Assembly: GCF_014495685.1 (NCBI RefSeq)
Contig: NZ_JACTVI010000003.1
Location: 1-64,000, forward strand
Length of the DNA stretch: 64,000 nt
DNA from: Streptomyces sp. TRM68367
GTDB lineage: Bacteria > Actinomycetota > Actinomycetes > Streptomycetales > Streptomycetaceae
Reading direction: 5' to 3'
Under the pieces are notes generated by a model. That model saw only the letters and a program-made list of their open reading frames with translations. It made no database searches and was not told the DNA's origin. How positions within the stretch are numbered: position 1 is the stretch's first letter; each line of letters starts with the position of its first letter. Of this stretch, positions 1 to 8,395 are shown one piece after another. Both the position numbers and the translations under genes were made by a program.

Positions 1-169
1 ACGAACCGATCAACTCATCGAAGCGACCCATACCGCATCAACGAGCCCAACTACCGCAAGAAACCCACTAATTCATCGACAGGCCCCATCTTCGCTCGCA
101 CCACCGGAGAAACCTGCGACAGCGTGCGCAGGGCCGCGATCTATACCTTCTCCATCGCCCCGGGCGGCG

Positions 170-1012
170 TCACCGGCCACGTGCCGTCGTCCCGGCCGCC
201 GATGACGGCACACCCACTTTGGGCTGCGGTCGGGAAGACAGCGTCGGCACCTCTAACTCGCTTTCGTGCGTGGGGAGTTGGGTACCGATGGCGTCGGTGA
301 GTGCGGCGCTGAGGAGGAACAGATCCTGGCGGCGAGGGACATCAGCTTTCCCGAAGCCTGCGGTGAGCCGGTGGTCGCCCAGGTGGTCGGCGGCGTCGAC
401 GAAACCCGCCTCGGCCAGCACATCCATCGTTTCGCGGTTCACGATCCACTCGCCGTTGTTGCCGCGGACGAGGTGGGTGCGGCGCCAGGTCGGCGGCATC
501 GGGCTCCAGTCCGGTTCGGGGTGTCCGATGCCGAGGGTGCTGGCGTCGGCGAGGAGCACGGAGAGGCGGCCCCCGGCGCGGCGAGCGTCTGCAGCGGCTC
601 GACTTCCAAGGTCCGGTGGGCGGGGGAGATCGGGCTGAGGTGGAGGTTACGGAAGTTCCACTCGGCGGGGTGGTTGTCGAGGCGGGCGGTGGCCCAGCCG
701 AGGACGTGGTGGTACTTGTTCCGTTCCGCGCCCTCGCCGACGACGTTCCAGCGATGGTTGAAGAACAGTGCGGTGTGGAAGCGGTGGCCGGTGGTGTTGG
801 CCTTGGCCAGGAAGGCGCTGCTCGCGCCCAGATCGCCGCGGGCCTGCTGGAGACGCCGATTTCCTAGCACGTCCCAGAAGTTGCCCTCCTGCAGCGCGTA
901 CATCCCCTTCCAGAGACTTCAGGAACGGGGCGGCTGGTTTCCAGCGGGTGTCATTGCCAAGGCAGAAGTCGTCCCGGCCGCCGAAGAGCGTGTTGTAGGT
1001 GATGAGGCGCAC
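170..1012 (-). pseudogene. Endonuclease/exonuclease/phosphatase-family relic, frameshifted
   Basis: Three consecutive minus-strand frames together read like one endonuclease/exonuclease/phosphatase protein. The first frame starts at a GTG near 1012 with VRLITYNTLFGGRDD, a typical family N-terminus. The second frame carries ALQEGNFWDVLG and a middle stretch ending in LHLSP. The third carries HLVRGNNGEWIVNRETMDV and a segment with ADHLGDHRLT. No single frame covers the domain and the usual C-terminal SDH motif is not recognisable, so at least two frameshifts have broken the gene. Sequencing error at both points is the alternative. The 169 bases before it hold nothing I can support. Confidence 0.6.
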
Positions 1013-1132
1013 TTGGCATGGGATTCTCCAAATCACGCAGGGGAGCCTCACGACCCCGTGCGGGGGTGTGTCGGCGGACGGAAGCGAGACGGCGTGGTGA
1101 GGGTGCTGCATGGCTTCGCGCCGCGGGCCTGT

Positions 1133-3436
1133 TCAGGGTGTCTCGGATGTCCAGGTGAAGACGAGGCGGCGGTGCGGCTTGTCCAGGACATGCCCTACGG
1201 CCAGGTCTCGGTCGACGGTTGCGGCGGGATACGCCCTCAGTTGGGGGCTGGTGGTGCGGGCGGTGCGGTCCCAGGCGGTGACGAGGCCGGCCATCGTGTC
1301 GGCGAGGGCATCGGCCTGCGGGCCGTGGGCGTGGATGCCGAACTCCCACAGGCTGGGGCGAGATTCGTCGTCGGGGAGTTTGCGGGTGAGCAGGTGGGCG
1401 AGGGAGTCGTCGCGGATGAGGGTGGCGGCGTCCCAACCGCCGGGGCGGTGCAGGAGACCGGTGTCGAGGTCGGCGTCGACGGCGAGGCGGGCGAACCCGC
1501 CCTCGATGTGGGTCGCCAGCCACAGCATGAGCATGTCGAAGGGCACGTTGCCCGGAATGGTGACGCCCGTCCAGCGTTCGATGCGCGGCATGTCAAGGGC
1601 GGCGTCGAGGCGGCTGGTGCCGACGGGGGTGCCGTCGGCGAACCGTAGGGTGATCTCGCCGCCGCGCAGCCGGGTGACGTGGTCCGCGCGGTGGCCGGGC
1701 CCCTGGAGCGGGACGAACCCGCACACCGTGTAGCTGTCCGCGATCAGTACGCCGTCGCGGTTAGTGAAGGGGATGGCCCAGGTGTAGCCGTGGATGCGCA
1801 GCGGGACGACGAGGCGGCCGCCCTCGACGAGAGAGTCGATCCAGGCGGGCGGGATGTCGCGGGCCTCGACGGTGACGATCAGGGCGTCGACGCTTGCGGG
1901 CTTGGCGAGTTGGGCCGGGGCCTGCTCACCGTCGCCGAGGTGGACGCGGACCTGGTGGTAGCCGGTGTCGTCGAGGTGGCGGCGGGCGCGGTCGGTGACG
2001 AACGGGTCGATGTCGATGCTCAGCACGGTGCCGCGTGGGCCGACGAGTTCCTGGGCGAGGGCGGCGTGGTAGCCGCCGGAGCCGACTTCGATCACCGTGT
2101 CGCCGGGGTTGAGGTCGGCGTCGCGGAGCATGACGGCCTGCAGCCAGGGGGCCGAGACGCTGCTGGTCGCCTTCCCGCTGGGGGTGCGCTTGGTGACGGG
2201 CGCCTGCATCGGGTCGTAGGCGTCCTTGAGTTCACTGCCGGGCAGGTAGCGGTGACGGGGGACGCACCGGACGGCGGCCTCGATCGGGCTGCCCGCGTCC
2301 ATCCAGCCGTCCTCGATCAGCCGGTCGGCCATCGCCTTCCGCAACGCGGAGGCCTCGGCCGCCTGTTGGGCTGGCTCGGGGACTTCGGCGGGTGTGATCG
2401 GGTAACGCTGGACGGGAGGCAGGCCGGTCAGCAGGCCGGGCCAGACGGTATCGATGACGTGCGCGCTCGGCGTGAAGAGCGGCTGGGCAAGGTGGGACAG
2501 GTCGGAGACCTCGTGCCACTCCCAGCGGCGGATCAAGTCCGGTTCAGTGACGGCCACTTCGCCGCTGTAGGCGGCGACGCGTACGGCGGCCGTCATGCGC
2601 GGGATGCCGTGGGTGGAGTCCATCAGCAGGGCCAGCAGCCGCGCGCCCGCAGGGTTGGCCTTCAGACCGGTCTCCTCCTGAAGCTCCCGTACGGCCGCCG
2701 CGAGGAAGTTTTCGTCAGCGTCATTTTTGCCGCCGGGCAGCTCCCAGACCCCGCGCCGTTCCGACCAGCCCAGCAGGATCCGCCCCACGGGGTCGGTGAC
2801 GACGACGCCAGCACCCGTCAGGGCGTGCGGGGAAGGCCGCCCCTTGCCAGCGCACTCGACCGGGGCGGGGGCGGGACCGCGCAGGACGATGAACGCGAGG
2901 TCGTCCGCGTCGTGGCGTTCGGCGATCGTCCAGCCCGCGCACAGCAGGCCGATCTCCTCGTCGTCGAGGGCGATGTCCCGCTGGCCGTCCGGCACAGCGG
3001 TGGTGATGGGCGTGATGACGCAGACGGTGCCGTCCGGGCGCAGGTGTTCGCGCAGGCGGCTCATGACGCGGGTGCGGTCGCGGATGAAGGCCCAGCTGAG
3101 GCGGAAAATGATCAAGTCGTAGGCGGAGTGGGGCAGGTCGTCCAGACCATCCCGCTCGATGTCGCACACCTGGTAAGTAACCGCCGAAGTAACGGTGTTG
3201 TGGGCTTCGGCGTGGGTGAGGGCGGCGGGAGCGTAGTCGATGGCGTCGACCGTGTAGCCACTTTCGGTGAGATAGCAGGCGAGTTCACCGAGTCCGCAGC
3301 CGACATCGAGGGCGAGGCCGCCGTCGGGGGCAGGGGCGTGTACGGCGAGCAGTTGGCGCTCGGCGTCGCCGAGGTGCCGAAAGGTCTTGCCGCTGATGTA
3401 GTGCGCGTCCCACTCGTCGGGCGTGGTGTATCCCAC
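1133..3436 (-). CDS. SAM methyltransferase-NUDIX-PCMT (FxLD-type) fusion protein
   Basis: The 767-residue protein has three domains. Residues about 1-190 are a class I SAM methyltransferase (motif LDVGCGLGELACYL). Residues about 205-340 are a NUDIX hydrolase with a complete box (GG, then REL-EETG). Residues about 365-767 match the isoaspartate O-methyltransferase-like family named 'methyltransferase, FxLD system' (PRHRYLPG, SSVSAPWLQAVML, IEVGSGGYHAALA, CGFVPLQG). In lanthipeptide and graspetide pathways such PCMT-like enzymes modify Asp side chains, but no FxLD-type precursor is visible beside this gene. The GTG start at 3436 is chosen because AAGGAG lies 8 nt upstream; an ATG 33 codons earlier has no such site. 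The three-domain fusion is unusual. Substrate unknown. Confidence 0.85.
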   Translation of the reverse strand: MGYTTPDEWDAHYISGKTFRHLGDAERQLLAVHAPAPDGGLALDVGCGLGELACYLTESGYTVDAIDYAPAALTHAEAHNTVTSAVTYQVCDIERDGLDDLPHSAYDLIIFRLSWAFIRDRTRVMSRLREHLRPDGTVCVITPITTAVPDGQRDIALDDEEIGLLCAGWTIAERHDADDLAFIVLRGPAPAPVECAGKGRPSPHALTGAGVVVTDPVGRILLGWSERRGVWELPGGKNDADENFLAAAVRELQEETGLKANPAGARLLALLMDSTHGIPRMTAAVRVAAYSGEVAVTEPDLIRRWEWHEVSDLSHLAQPLFTPSAHVIDTVWPGLLTGLPPVQRYPITPAEVPEPAQQAAEASALRKAMADRLIEDGWMDAGSPIEAAVRCVPRHRYLPGSELKDAYDPMQAPVTKRTPSGKATSSVSAPWLQAVMLRDADLNPGDTVIEVGSGGYHAALAQELVGPRGTVLSIDIDPFVTDRARRHLDDTGYHQVRVHLGDGEQAPAQLAKPASVDALIVTVEARDIPPAWIDSLVEGGRLVVPLRIHGYTWAIPFTNRDGVLIADSYTVCGFVPLQGPGHRADHVTRLRGGEITLRFADGTPVGTSRLDAALDMPRIERWTGVTIPGNVPFDMLMLWLATHIEGGFARLAVDADLDTGLLHRPGGWDAATLIRDDSLAHLLTRKLPDDESRPSLWEFGIHAHGPQADALADTMAGLVTAWDRTARTTSPQLRAYPAATVDRDLAVGHVLDKPHRRLVFTWTSETP

Positions 3437-3591
3437 CGGTAAGGCTCCTTGCCTGGTCCATGGGCCTTGGTTTGGACAGATGAAGTGCGCAGGATGGGCC
3501 GTCCGCTTCGACGGCCTCCTATGGCCGAACGTCACGCGGGCCTGAATGACAGAGGCCGCGTGGCTGTCGGTGCCGGCCGCGCGATGACGCC

Positions 3592-4077
3592 CTATGCGAA
3601 GTTGAGGTCTTGCCGCTGCGGGAGAGTCGGCGACAAGACGGTTCCGGTCTCGTCCTGGTAGGCGGTGTCCATCAGGGCGTGAAACCGGCGCGCGCGTGTG
3701 CCGGCCGCGGCCCTGGCCCGCTCTTCACGGACACGGGCCCACCAGCACAGGCCCTCAGGTGTGGCGAAGAGGGCGCGCGCGCCACCGTCCACTCCGGCAG
3801 GGGATAGGGCGCCGACGCGGTACATCGCCTCCCACGCGGAGACCCAGGCATTGCGGTACATGTGCAGGCGGCGCTCGGTCGAGTCGAGCGGTGTCAGGCT
3901 TCCCCAGATCGCGCGGAGACCGGGTCGTTCCACCTGAGCGGCGAGCAGCTGCTGGTGTATGCGTGCGGTCTCCAGAACGGTTCGATCGCGATGCCGGCGT
4001 TCACTGAGAACGAGGTGAGCGAGGCCGGTGCCCGCGAGGGTGAACAGCGCGGCAGCGGTCACACGGTTACTGCGCAT
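3592..4077 (-). CDS. DUF6082-like small membrane-anchored protein
   Basis: A 161-aa protein starting MRSNRVTAAALFTLAG, with a hydrophobic N-terminal segment (about residues 5-24) that should act as a membrane anchor or uncleaved signal. The rest is soluble and contains ERRLHMYRNAWVSAWEAMYRVG and a late WW pair, a pattern typical of the Streptomyces DUF6082 family. The ATG at 4077 is preceded by GGAAGG about 6 nt upstream. The start overlaps the end of the DUF5753 relic upstream. No biochemical role is known for the family. Confidence 0.7.
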   Translation of the reverse strand: MRSNRVTAAALFTLAGTGLAHLVLSERRHRDRTVLETARIHQQLLAAQVERPGLRAIWGSLTPLDSTERRLHMYRNAWVSAWEAMYRVGALSPAGVDGGARALFATPEGLCWWARVREERARAAAGTRARRFHALMDTAYQDETGTVLSPTLPQRQDLNFA

Positions 4078-4605
4078 GAGAGCTTCCTTCCTTCCAACTG
4101 ATCGTCGAGGGGTCTGGGAGCGGGCAGAGGCAGAAGACGCGCCAGGTACTCGTGAGCCTCCAGGCAGGTGAGCGCGATCTGGCGTAGTCGGTGGAACGCG
4201 GAGGAGTAGCGGCCCACTCGGTCGCGGTGTTCCACGAGGAGCGGCACGGGAGCGATCGGGAGGAGCACTTCGTGTCCGTCGATGATCACGAAGGGCTCCA
4301 TGGGCAGTTGCCTCGTGGACCGCGCCGCGTGCAGAGGAATCACCGCCACCGAAACGGCCGATTCGAACGCGAGCAGCCCCAGTACGTGGAGGATCTGCGT
4401 TGACATGAGATCGCTCCCGCCCACGTGGTGGTGCAGGACCGACTCTTCGAGCACGACCATGATCGGTACGCCGCTCGGCAGTTCGGATTCGTCGTGACCG
4501 CACTGCCGTGCCAGCGAGTACGAGCGGACAGCCTCCCGATACCCCTAGACCTGCAGAGGCCCAGGAAGGAGCGTGGAGGCGTAGATCTGGATGTGGTGAG
4601 CGCAA
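4059..4605 (-). pseudogene. DUF5753/Scr1-type regulator relic with internal stop
   Basis: One frame reads HHIQIYASTLLPGPLQV, then a TAG, then GYREAVRSYS, and continues to the family's C-terminal part (ILHVLGLLAFESAVSVAVIPL, then VPLLVEHRDRVGRYSSAFHRLRQ in pieces). The LLPG-LQ followed by Y-AV pattern is the characteristic start of DUF5753, the domain that follows an XRE HTH in many Streptomyces regulators. The N-terminal HTH is missing and the stop interrupts the domain, so the gene looks dead. An ATG after the stop, at 4460, could still give a 133-aa fragment. Confidence 0.6.
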
Positions 4606-4706
4606 AGCCATCGCACGGCCGGGCCTGGCATCCGGAGCGCGTGCGGCACGGGCTGCAGGGAGCATGCCGCCCGGCACGGGCGAGTCAGCGGCGAGAACGG
4701 GATTCA

Positions 4707-5633
4707 TTACCACCACCTCTCCTGCCCGTCAACGGGTGCCGTCGAGTCGCTGTCGAGCGTGATCCCGTTCTGGTCCATGGCCTGACTGAGGGCAGCGGCT
4801 GCTGCTGAGATCGATTCCTTGTCGCGGCGATGGATCGCGTGGAGCAGGTCCTCGCCACAGGCAAGCACCGACAGGGGGCCGAGAATGAGCAGCTCATGTT
4901 CCGAGAGCGTGCGGCCGTAACCCTTGAAGAACCAATCACGCAGGTGCGGCTGCATGGCCCACAACAGCGCCGGCCGCGCGAGGTCAACGACGGCAGCCAT
5001 GATCTGGGACCGTCCGAACCCGGTGAAGGACAAGGTCTGAGACTGGCTTTGCCACTCCCAGGTGGCCGGACCGAACGTGCCGTGACAGAACGCGGGCGGC
5101 AGTTCCCGGGCGTGCCCCAGCACGAGGGCCGCCGATCGTCGAAGGGCCTGGGCCTGCTCCGGAAGAGCCACCGCAGCGATCTGGTCAGCCATCCCTTGGA
5201 CGCGCCGTGCATAGCAAACGGTGGACCGCGTAGCGCGTGGCTTCGCTTCACGCACCCGGCTGACACTGGCGTGCAGTACACGCAGCAGTTGACCGGCGTC
5301 CTCGTGAACGCGTGGCAGGAACTGAAGAGCTGCGTTCTCGACGCGCCATGCCCTGGGCTGCACCGTCAGCAAGCTCCTGAGCCGGGGCTCGCTGGCGAGC
5401 AGTCGAGGGCCGTGGCTGGGGCCGAGACGACAGATGGCGTTCCGATGCGCGTAGACCTCGCGGCCGAAGTCCTCATCAGTTCGCGTGACACGGACGTCGA
5501 TGAGCCCTTGCGGCGAGGACATGCGCCACGACTGGGTGCCGCTGAGATCGGCGGGCAGGGCCCAGGCGGCATGCCGGCCCACATGGATTCTGGCCCAGTC
5601 TGCGGCCTCGGCCGGTATGGTGGTTTGTGTCAT
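4707..5633 (-). CDS. Aminoglycoside-phosphotransferase-fold protein, probable pseudokinase
   Basis: A 308-aa protein with the APH/choline-kinase fold layout, including a C-terminal YGRTLSEHELL segment shared with the phosphotransferase-like gene ending at 18466. At the catalytic loop it reads FCHGTFGPATWEW where active members have HGD-x4-N, and the metal-binding D-F/W-E is replaced by TGFGR. Both catalytic aspartates are therefore missing and it is probably not an active kinase. The ATG at 5633 follows GAGAGGAGAA. It lies 24 nt after the ABC transporter remnant and would originally have been downstream in the same operon. Confidence 0.75.
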   Translation of the reverse strand: MTQTTIPAEAADWARIHVGRHAAWALPADLSGTQSWRMSSPQGLIDVRVTRTDEDFGREVYAHRNAICRLGPSHGPRLLASEPRLRSLLTVQPRAWRVENAALQFLPRVHEDAGQLLRVLHASVSRVREAKPRATRSTVCYARRVQGMADQIAAVALPEQAQALRRSAALVLGHARELPPAFCHGTFGPATWEWQSQSQTLSFTGFGRSQIMAAVVDLARPALLWAMQPHLRDWFFKGYGRTLSEHELLILGPLSVLACGEDLLHAIHRRDKESISAAAAALSQAMDQNGITLDSDSTAPVDGQERWW

Positions 5634-5657
5634 TTCTCCTCTCGCTCCTCCGAGGCG

Positions 5658-5945
5658 TTAGAACAGGGCGTGCTGGTTGGGCGCCACATCGTCGCCGGAC
5701 GAAGCGGGGGCAGGAACCTGACCCGTCCGCTCGTTCTGCAGGTCCCACAACTCGCGGAACAAGCCGCCGCGGTCGGCCAGCAGCTCGGCGAAGCTGCCGT
5801 GCTGGATGACGCGGCCCTTCTTGAGGACCACGATGCGGTCGGCGATCGACACATTGGTAAGCCTGTGGGTGACCAGGACGACTGCACGGTCTGCGGCAAG
5901 GCGGCGTAGTCCGGTGAAGATGCGGTGCTCGGCCCTCGGGTCCAT
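5658..5945 (-). pseudogene. C-terminal fragment of interrupted ABC transporter ATPase
   Basis: The fragment begins MDPRAEHRIFTGLRR and contains VLVTHRLTNVSIADRIVVL, the H-loop and following strand of an ABC exporter ATPase. It starts exactly after the Walker B/D-loop Asp. Everything upstream of that residue is found on the same strand at 15375-17066, ending LLVLDEPTAALD. Joining the two halves restores LDEPTAALDPRAEHRIF, a normal ABC sequence. The separation is caused by the transposon at 5946-15374. Confidence 0.9.
5940..5945. repeat. Left core site of transposon
   Basis: The plus-strand hexamer GTCCAT (ATGGAC on the gene strand) lies at the junction between the ABC fragment and the transposon. 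It aligns codon-for-codon with the right core CTCGAT (gene strand): Met-Asp against Leu-Asp. In Tn554-type transposition the two cores differ because one comes from the previous target. Confidence 0.5.
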
Positions 5946-6774
5946 CTTTATCTAGGGTTGTCAAGCCGCTTGAGCAGGTCAGGGCGAAATCAGCTCCTCA
6001 GGTATGTGAGGCACGGTGTGTGACAGGACATCGACCAGACCCTCTATCGCGGAGATAGGCGGGGTTACTCAGGTTGAACTCGTGGTGTCCGCCGTGTGAC
6101 TGACGCCCAGGGAGCGAAGAGCCCCGGGGTGGCCGCTTGCGTGCTGGCTGCCCCGCGAGCGTCAATTGTCCAGGCCGAGGTGCTGGAAAACGACTTCCCG
6201 GATCGAGGTGACGACGTCGGGGCGAGGTCTGCGAGGACCGGTACGGAGTTGTGCCAGCCGTCGACCAGGAGTGCTGCGCCAGCAGGCTGAAGGCGATGTT
6301 TCGCCGCTCGGCCGGGCCGGTGGTGTGCATTGCGTCGCCCGCTCCCAGTTGTCGGCCGTCGGCCGCGTGGGCCGGCGTGACGAGTGCGGCGAGTCGGCGG
6401 GTTAGCCACAGTTGCGGGGCGCCTCCGATGGTGCCGCTGAACATGGTGGTGCCCGGCACGCCGACGACTTGGCCGCGAGTTCCGTGAGCCCCTCGGCCTG
6501 CATGCAGTGATCGAAGGCGCCGTGCGGATCGCGCCATGATCGTTCAACGCCGCGGATGTTCATGCGTCGCAGTCAGCCGACCCCGCATCGCGCGCCACGC
6601 ACGTTGCATTGTTGATGTGTGCAGGTCAGGAGCGGTATTCGACTCCGACGAGTGAAAACTTACGGAGTTCAACTCTGGAATGCATACACGTGAAGGGGAA
6701 TGGCTCATTCTCCGCTGCCGCTGAAGTCGCACCGCCCGGAAGACTCATCACTCCTACGAAAGGGGACTCTCGGA
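5946..6774. other. Left end of transposon, no intact gene
   Basis: No intact gene is supported in this 829-base stretch. The minus strand from about 6540 to 6000 has coding-like pieces in shifting frames (for example TTMFSGTIGGAPQLWLTRRL, then LLVDGWHNSVPVLADLAP in another frame), suggesting an unidentified decayed gene. The last 200 bases are less GC-rich and precede the ribosome binding site of the first cargo gene, so they probably hold its promoter. Confidence 0.4.
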
Positions 6775-7170
6775 ATGGGAGTAAAACGAAAGGCGGGCTG
6801 GCTACTTGTCGCCAGTACGGCCTTGAGTGCCGGCATTTTCGCGGCGCCGCAAGCGGTAGCAGATCCAGCCGACTGTAACGGCTTCAAGCCAACAATCACG
6901 CTGTCGAGCGACGCGAGACTTTCCGCCGGCATTACGGCATTCTGTAGCGTCGACAGAAGCAGATATTACCGTGGTGAAATCAAGTGGGACAAGAACTTCG
7001 CGCCGGACCCACTCACGTCGAGCTACACCGACCATGACTATGACGCGTACGACGCAGGGCACCGCACCTGCGACAACCAGAATACGCGCAAGTACTACTC
7101 GCGCGGCTTCTTCACATCCGGATCGGACTATCACGACTCAACTCACCGTGACCTGACCGTCGGATGTTAA
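6775..7170 (+). CDS. Secreted four-cysteine protein, paralogue 1
   Basis: A 131-aa protein with a clear Sec signal peptide: Lys/Arg-rich start, hydrophobic core to about residue 27, and cleavage expected near AVA-DP. The mature part is about 100 residues with four Cys and the motifs RYYRGEIKWDKNFAPDPL, TCDNQNTRKYY and FTSGSDYHDS. It shares these blocks with the next gene, so the two are tandem duplicates. The ATG at 6775 follows AAAGGGG. Two disulfides are likely. Function unknown. Its position before an ABC system on a transposon suggests an exported effector or bacteriocin-like protein, but it does not look like lactococcin 972. Confidence 0.8.
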   Translation: MGVKRKAGWLLVASTALSAGIFAAPQAVADPADCNGFKPTITLSSDARLSAGITAFCSVDRSRYYRGEIKWDKNFAPDPLTSSYTDHDYDAYDAGHRTCDNQNTRKYYSRGFFTSGSDYHDSTHRDLTVGC

Positions 7171-7193
7171 TGCGGAACCCGCAAAGGAGAAGC

Positions 7194-7589
7194 ATGAGAG
7201 GCACACGAAAGATGGCCAGCGTCGTGGCGCTGTCTGTCGCGTCGTTCGGCCTGAGTATCGGGGCCGCAACGATGGCGGCGGCGGACCCAGCCGGCTGCGA
7301 CGCAACCAAGACAACGGTAGGTCTCACGGACAACGGACGGGTCTACGGCGAGGGCTTCGGCTCCTGCGACATCACGGCACTTCGCTACTTCCGAGCCGAA
7401 GTGAAGTGGGACAAGGCATTTTCTCCGGACCCGCTCGTGGCTTCGAGGACGGTGTCAGGCAGGACGAACTGGCACGGATTCGTGGCCACCTGCGACAACG
7501 GCAACACCAGGGGGTACTACGGAAGGACCTTCTGGACCACGGGAAGTGACTACCACGACTCGAATCCGCGGGACATTCGCGCCTGCTAG
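7194..7589 (+). CDS. Secreted four-cysteine protein, paralogue 2
   Basis: Also 131 aa, with a signal peptide ending near MAAADP and a mature domain of about 90 residues. It shares with its neighbour FRAEVKWDKAFSPDPL, TCDNGNTRGYYGR and TTGSDYHDSNPRD, and has four Cys at equivalent places (AGC, GSC, ATC, RAC). GGAG lies 5 nt before the ATG at 7194, and only 23 nt separate it from paralogue 1, so the two are co-transcribed. The strong conservation around WDK-F-PDPL and GSDYHDS marks the likely functional surface. No known family recognised. Confidence 0.8.
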   Translation: MRGTRKMASVVALSVASFGLSIGAATMAAADPAGCDATKTTVGLTDNGRVYGEGFGSCDITALRYFRAEVKWDKAFSPDPLVASRTVSGRTNWHGFVATCDNGNTRGYYGRTFWTTGSDYHDSNPRDIRAC

Positions 7590-7639
7590 CGACTCCGGGG
7601 CGTGAATCGGGCACCATGCAGAAGGGTAGTTGGAGAGTA

Positions 7640-8395
7640 GTGGAACCTGCAGTGGCGACGAAAGGCTTGGTCCAGCGATACGGCCGCAAGGTCGTGCTGA
7701 ATAATTTAGACCTGGTGGTGCGTAGTAAAGGGATCACCGGGATCGTCGGGCCGAACGGTGCAGGAAAGACCACGCTGCTTTCCACCGTGGCTACCTTGAT
7801 GCAACCGGCGGGTGGGGAGATGTCCATCATTGGGCTGAACCCCACCCGCCGTCAGGAGCGGAAGGAAATACGCCAACGCAGCTCGTTCCTTCCGCAGTCG
7901 TTCGGATACATCCCGAAATTCACTGTGAAGGAATTCGTAGGATACGCGGGGTGGCTCAAGGGAATACCATCCGCCCGGATCGATCAAGCAGTCAGTGACG
8001 CCATCGAGTACGTCTCGCTGACCGAGAAGGCTGACCAGCCGATGGGGCGTCTGTCGGGCGGGATGATCCGCCGAGTCGGCATCGCCTCCGCCCTCGTCAA
8101 CTCTCCCGAGATCCTCATCCTCGACGAGCCGACCGTCGGGCTGGATCCACGGCAGCGCCTGGACTTCCGCACCGTGATCAAGGGATTGGGAGAGACGAGC
8201 ACTGTCCTTCTGAGCACCCACCTCATCGAGGATATCGCCGCCACCTGCAAGGACGTTCTGGTGATTCAGGACGGAGCGGTCATGTTCAGCGGCGATACCA
8301 AGGAACTGGCGCAAGCTGGCGACATGATCGGCGAAGGGCAGTCCCCCCTCGAACGCGGTTATGCAGCCCTGATCGGAGAGGGTGAGCCGTCGTGA
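7640..8395 (+). CDS. ABC transporter ATP-binding protein (transposon cargo)
   Basis: An ABC ATPase of about 251 aa. It has Walker A GPNGAGKTT, Q-loop FLPQSFGY, signature LSGGMIRR, Walker B ILILDEPTVGLD and H-loop LSTHL. This architecture is typical of ABC-2-type exporters or immunity transporters. The GTG at 7640 is chosen because GGAG lies just upstream; an ATG at 7616 lacks a site. The stop overlaps the permease start (GTGA). It probably acts with the two membrane proteins that follow, either to export the secreted pair or to protect the cell from them. Confidence 0.9.
   Translation: MEPAVATKGLVQRYGRKVVLNNLDLVVRSKGITGIVGPNGAGKTTLLSTVATLMQPAGGEMSIIGLNPTRRQERKEIRQRSSFLPQSFGYIPKFTVKEFVGYAGWLKGIPSARIDQAVSDAIEYVSLTEKADQPMGRLSGGMIRRVGIASALVNSPEILILDEPTVGLDPRQRLDFRTVIKGLGETSTVLLSTHLIEDIAATCKDVLVIQDGAVMFSGDTKELAQAGDMIGEGQSPLERGYAALIGEGEPS

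Noticed and set aside
1679..3442. Long plus-strand open frame opposite the methyltransferase fusion
   Set aside because: It is the antisense shadow of a well-supported GC-rich gene; its translation has no family motifs.
6775..7589. Secreted pair as lactococcin 972-type bacteriocins
   Set aside because: Both have four conserved Cys, and the WDK-F-PDPL and GSDYHDS blocks do not match the lactococcin 972 pattern.
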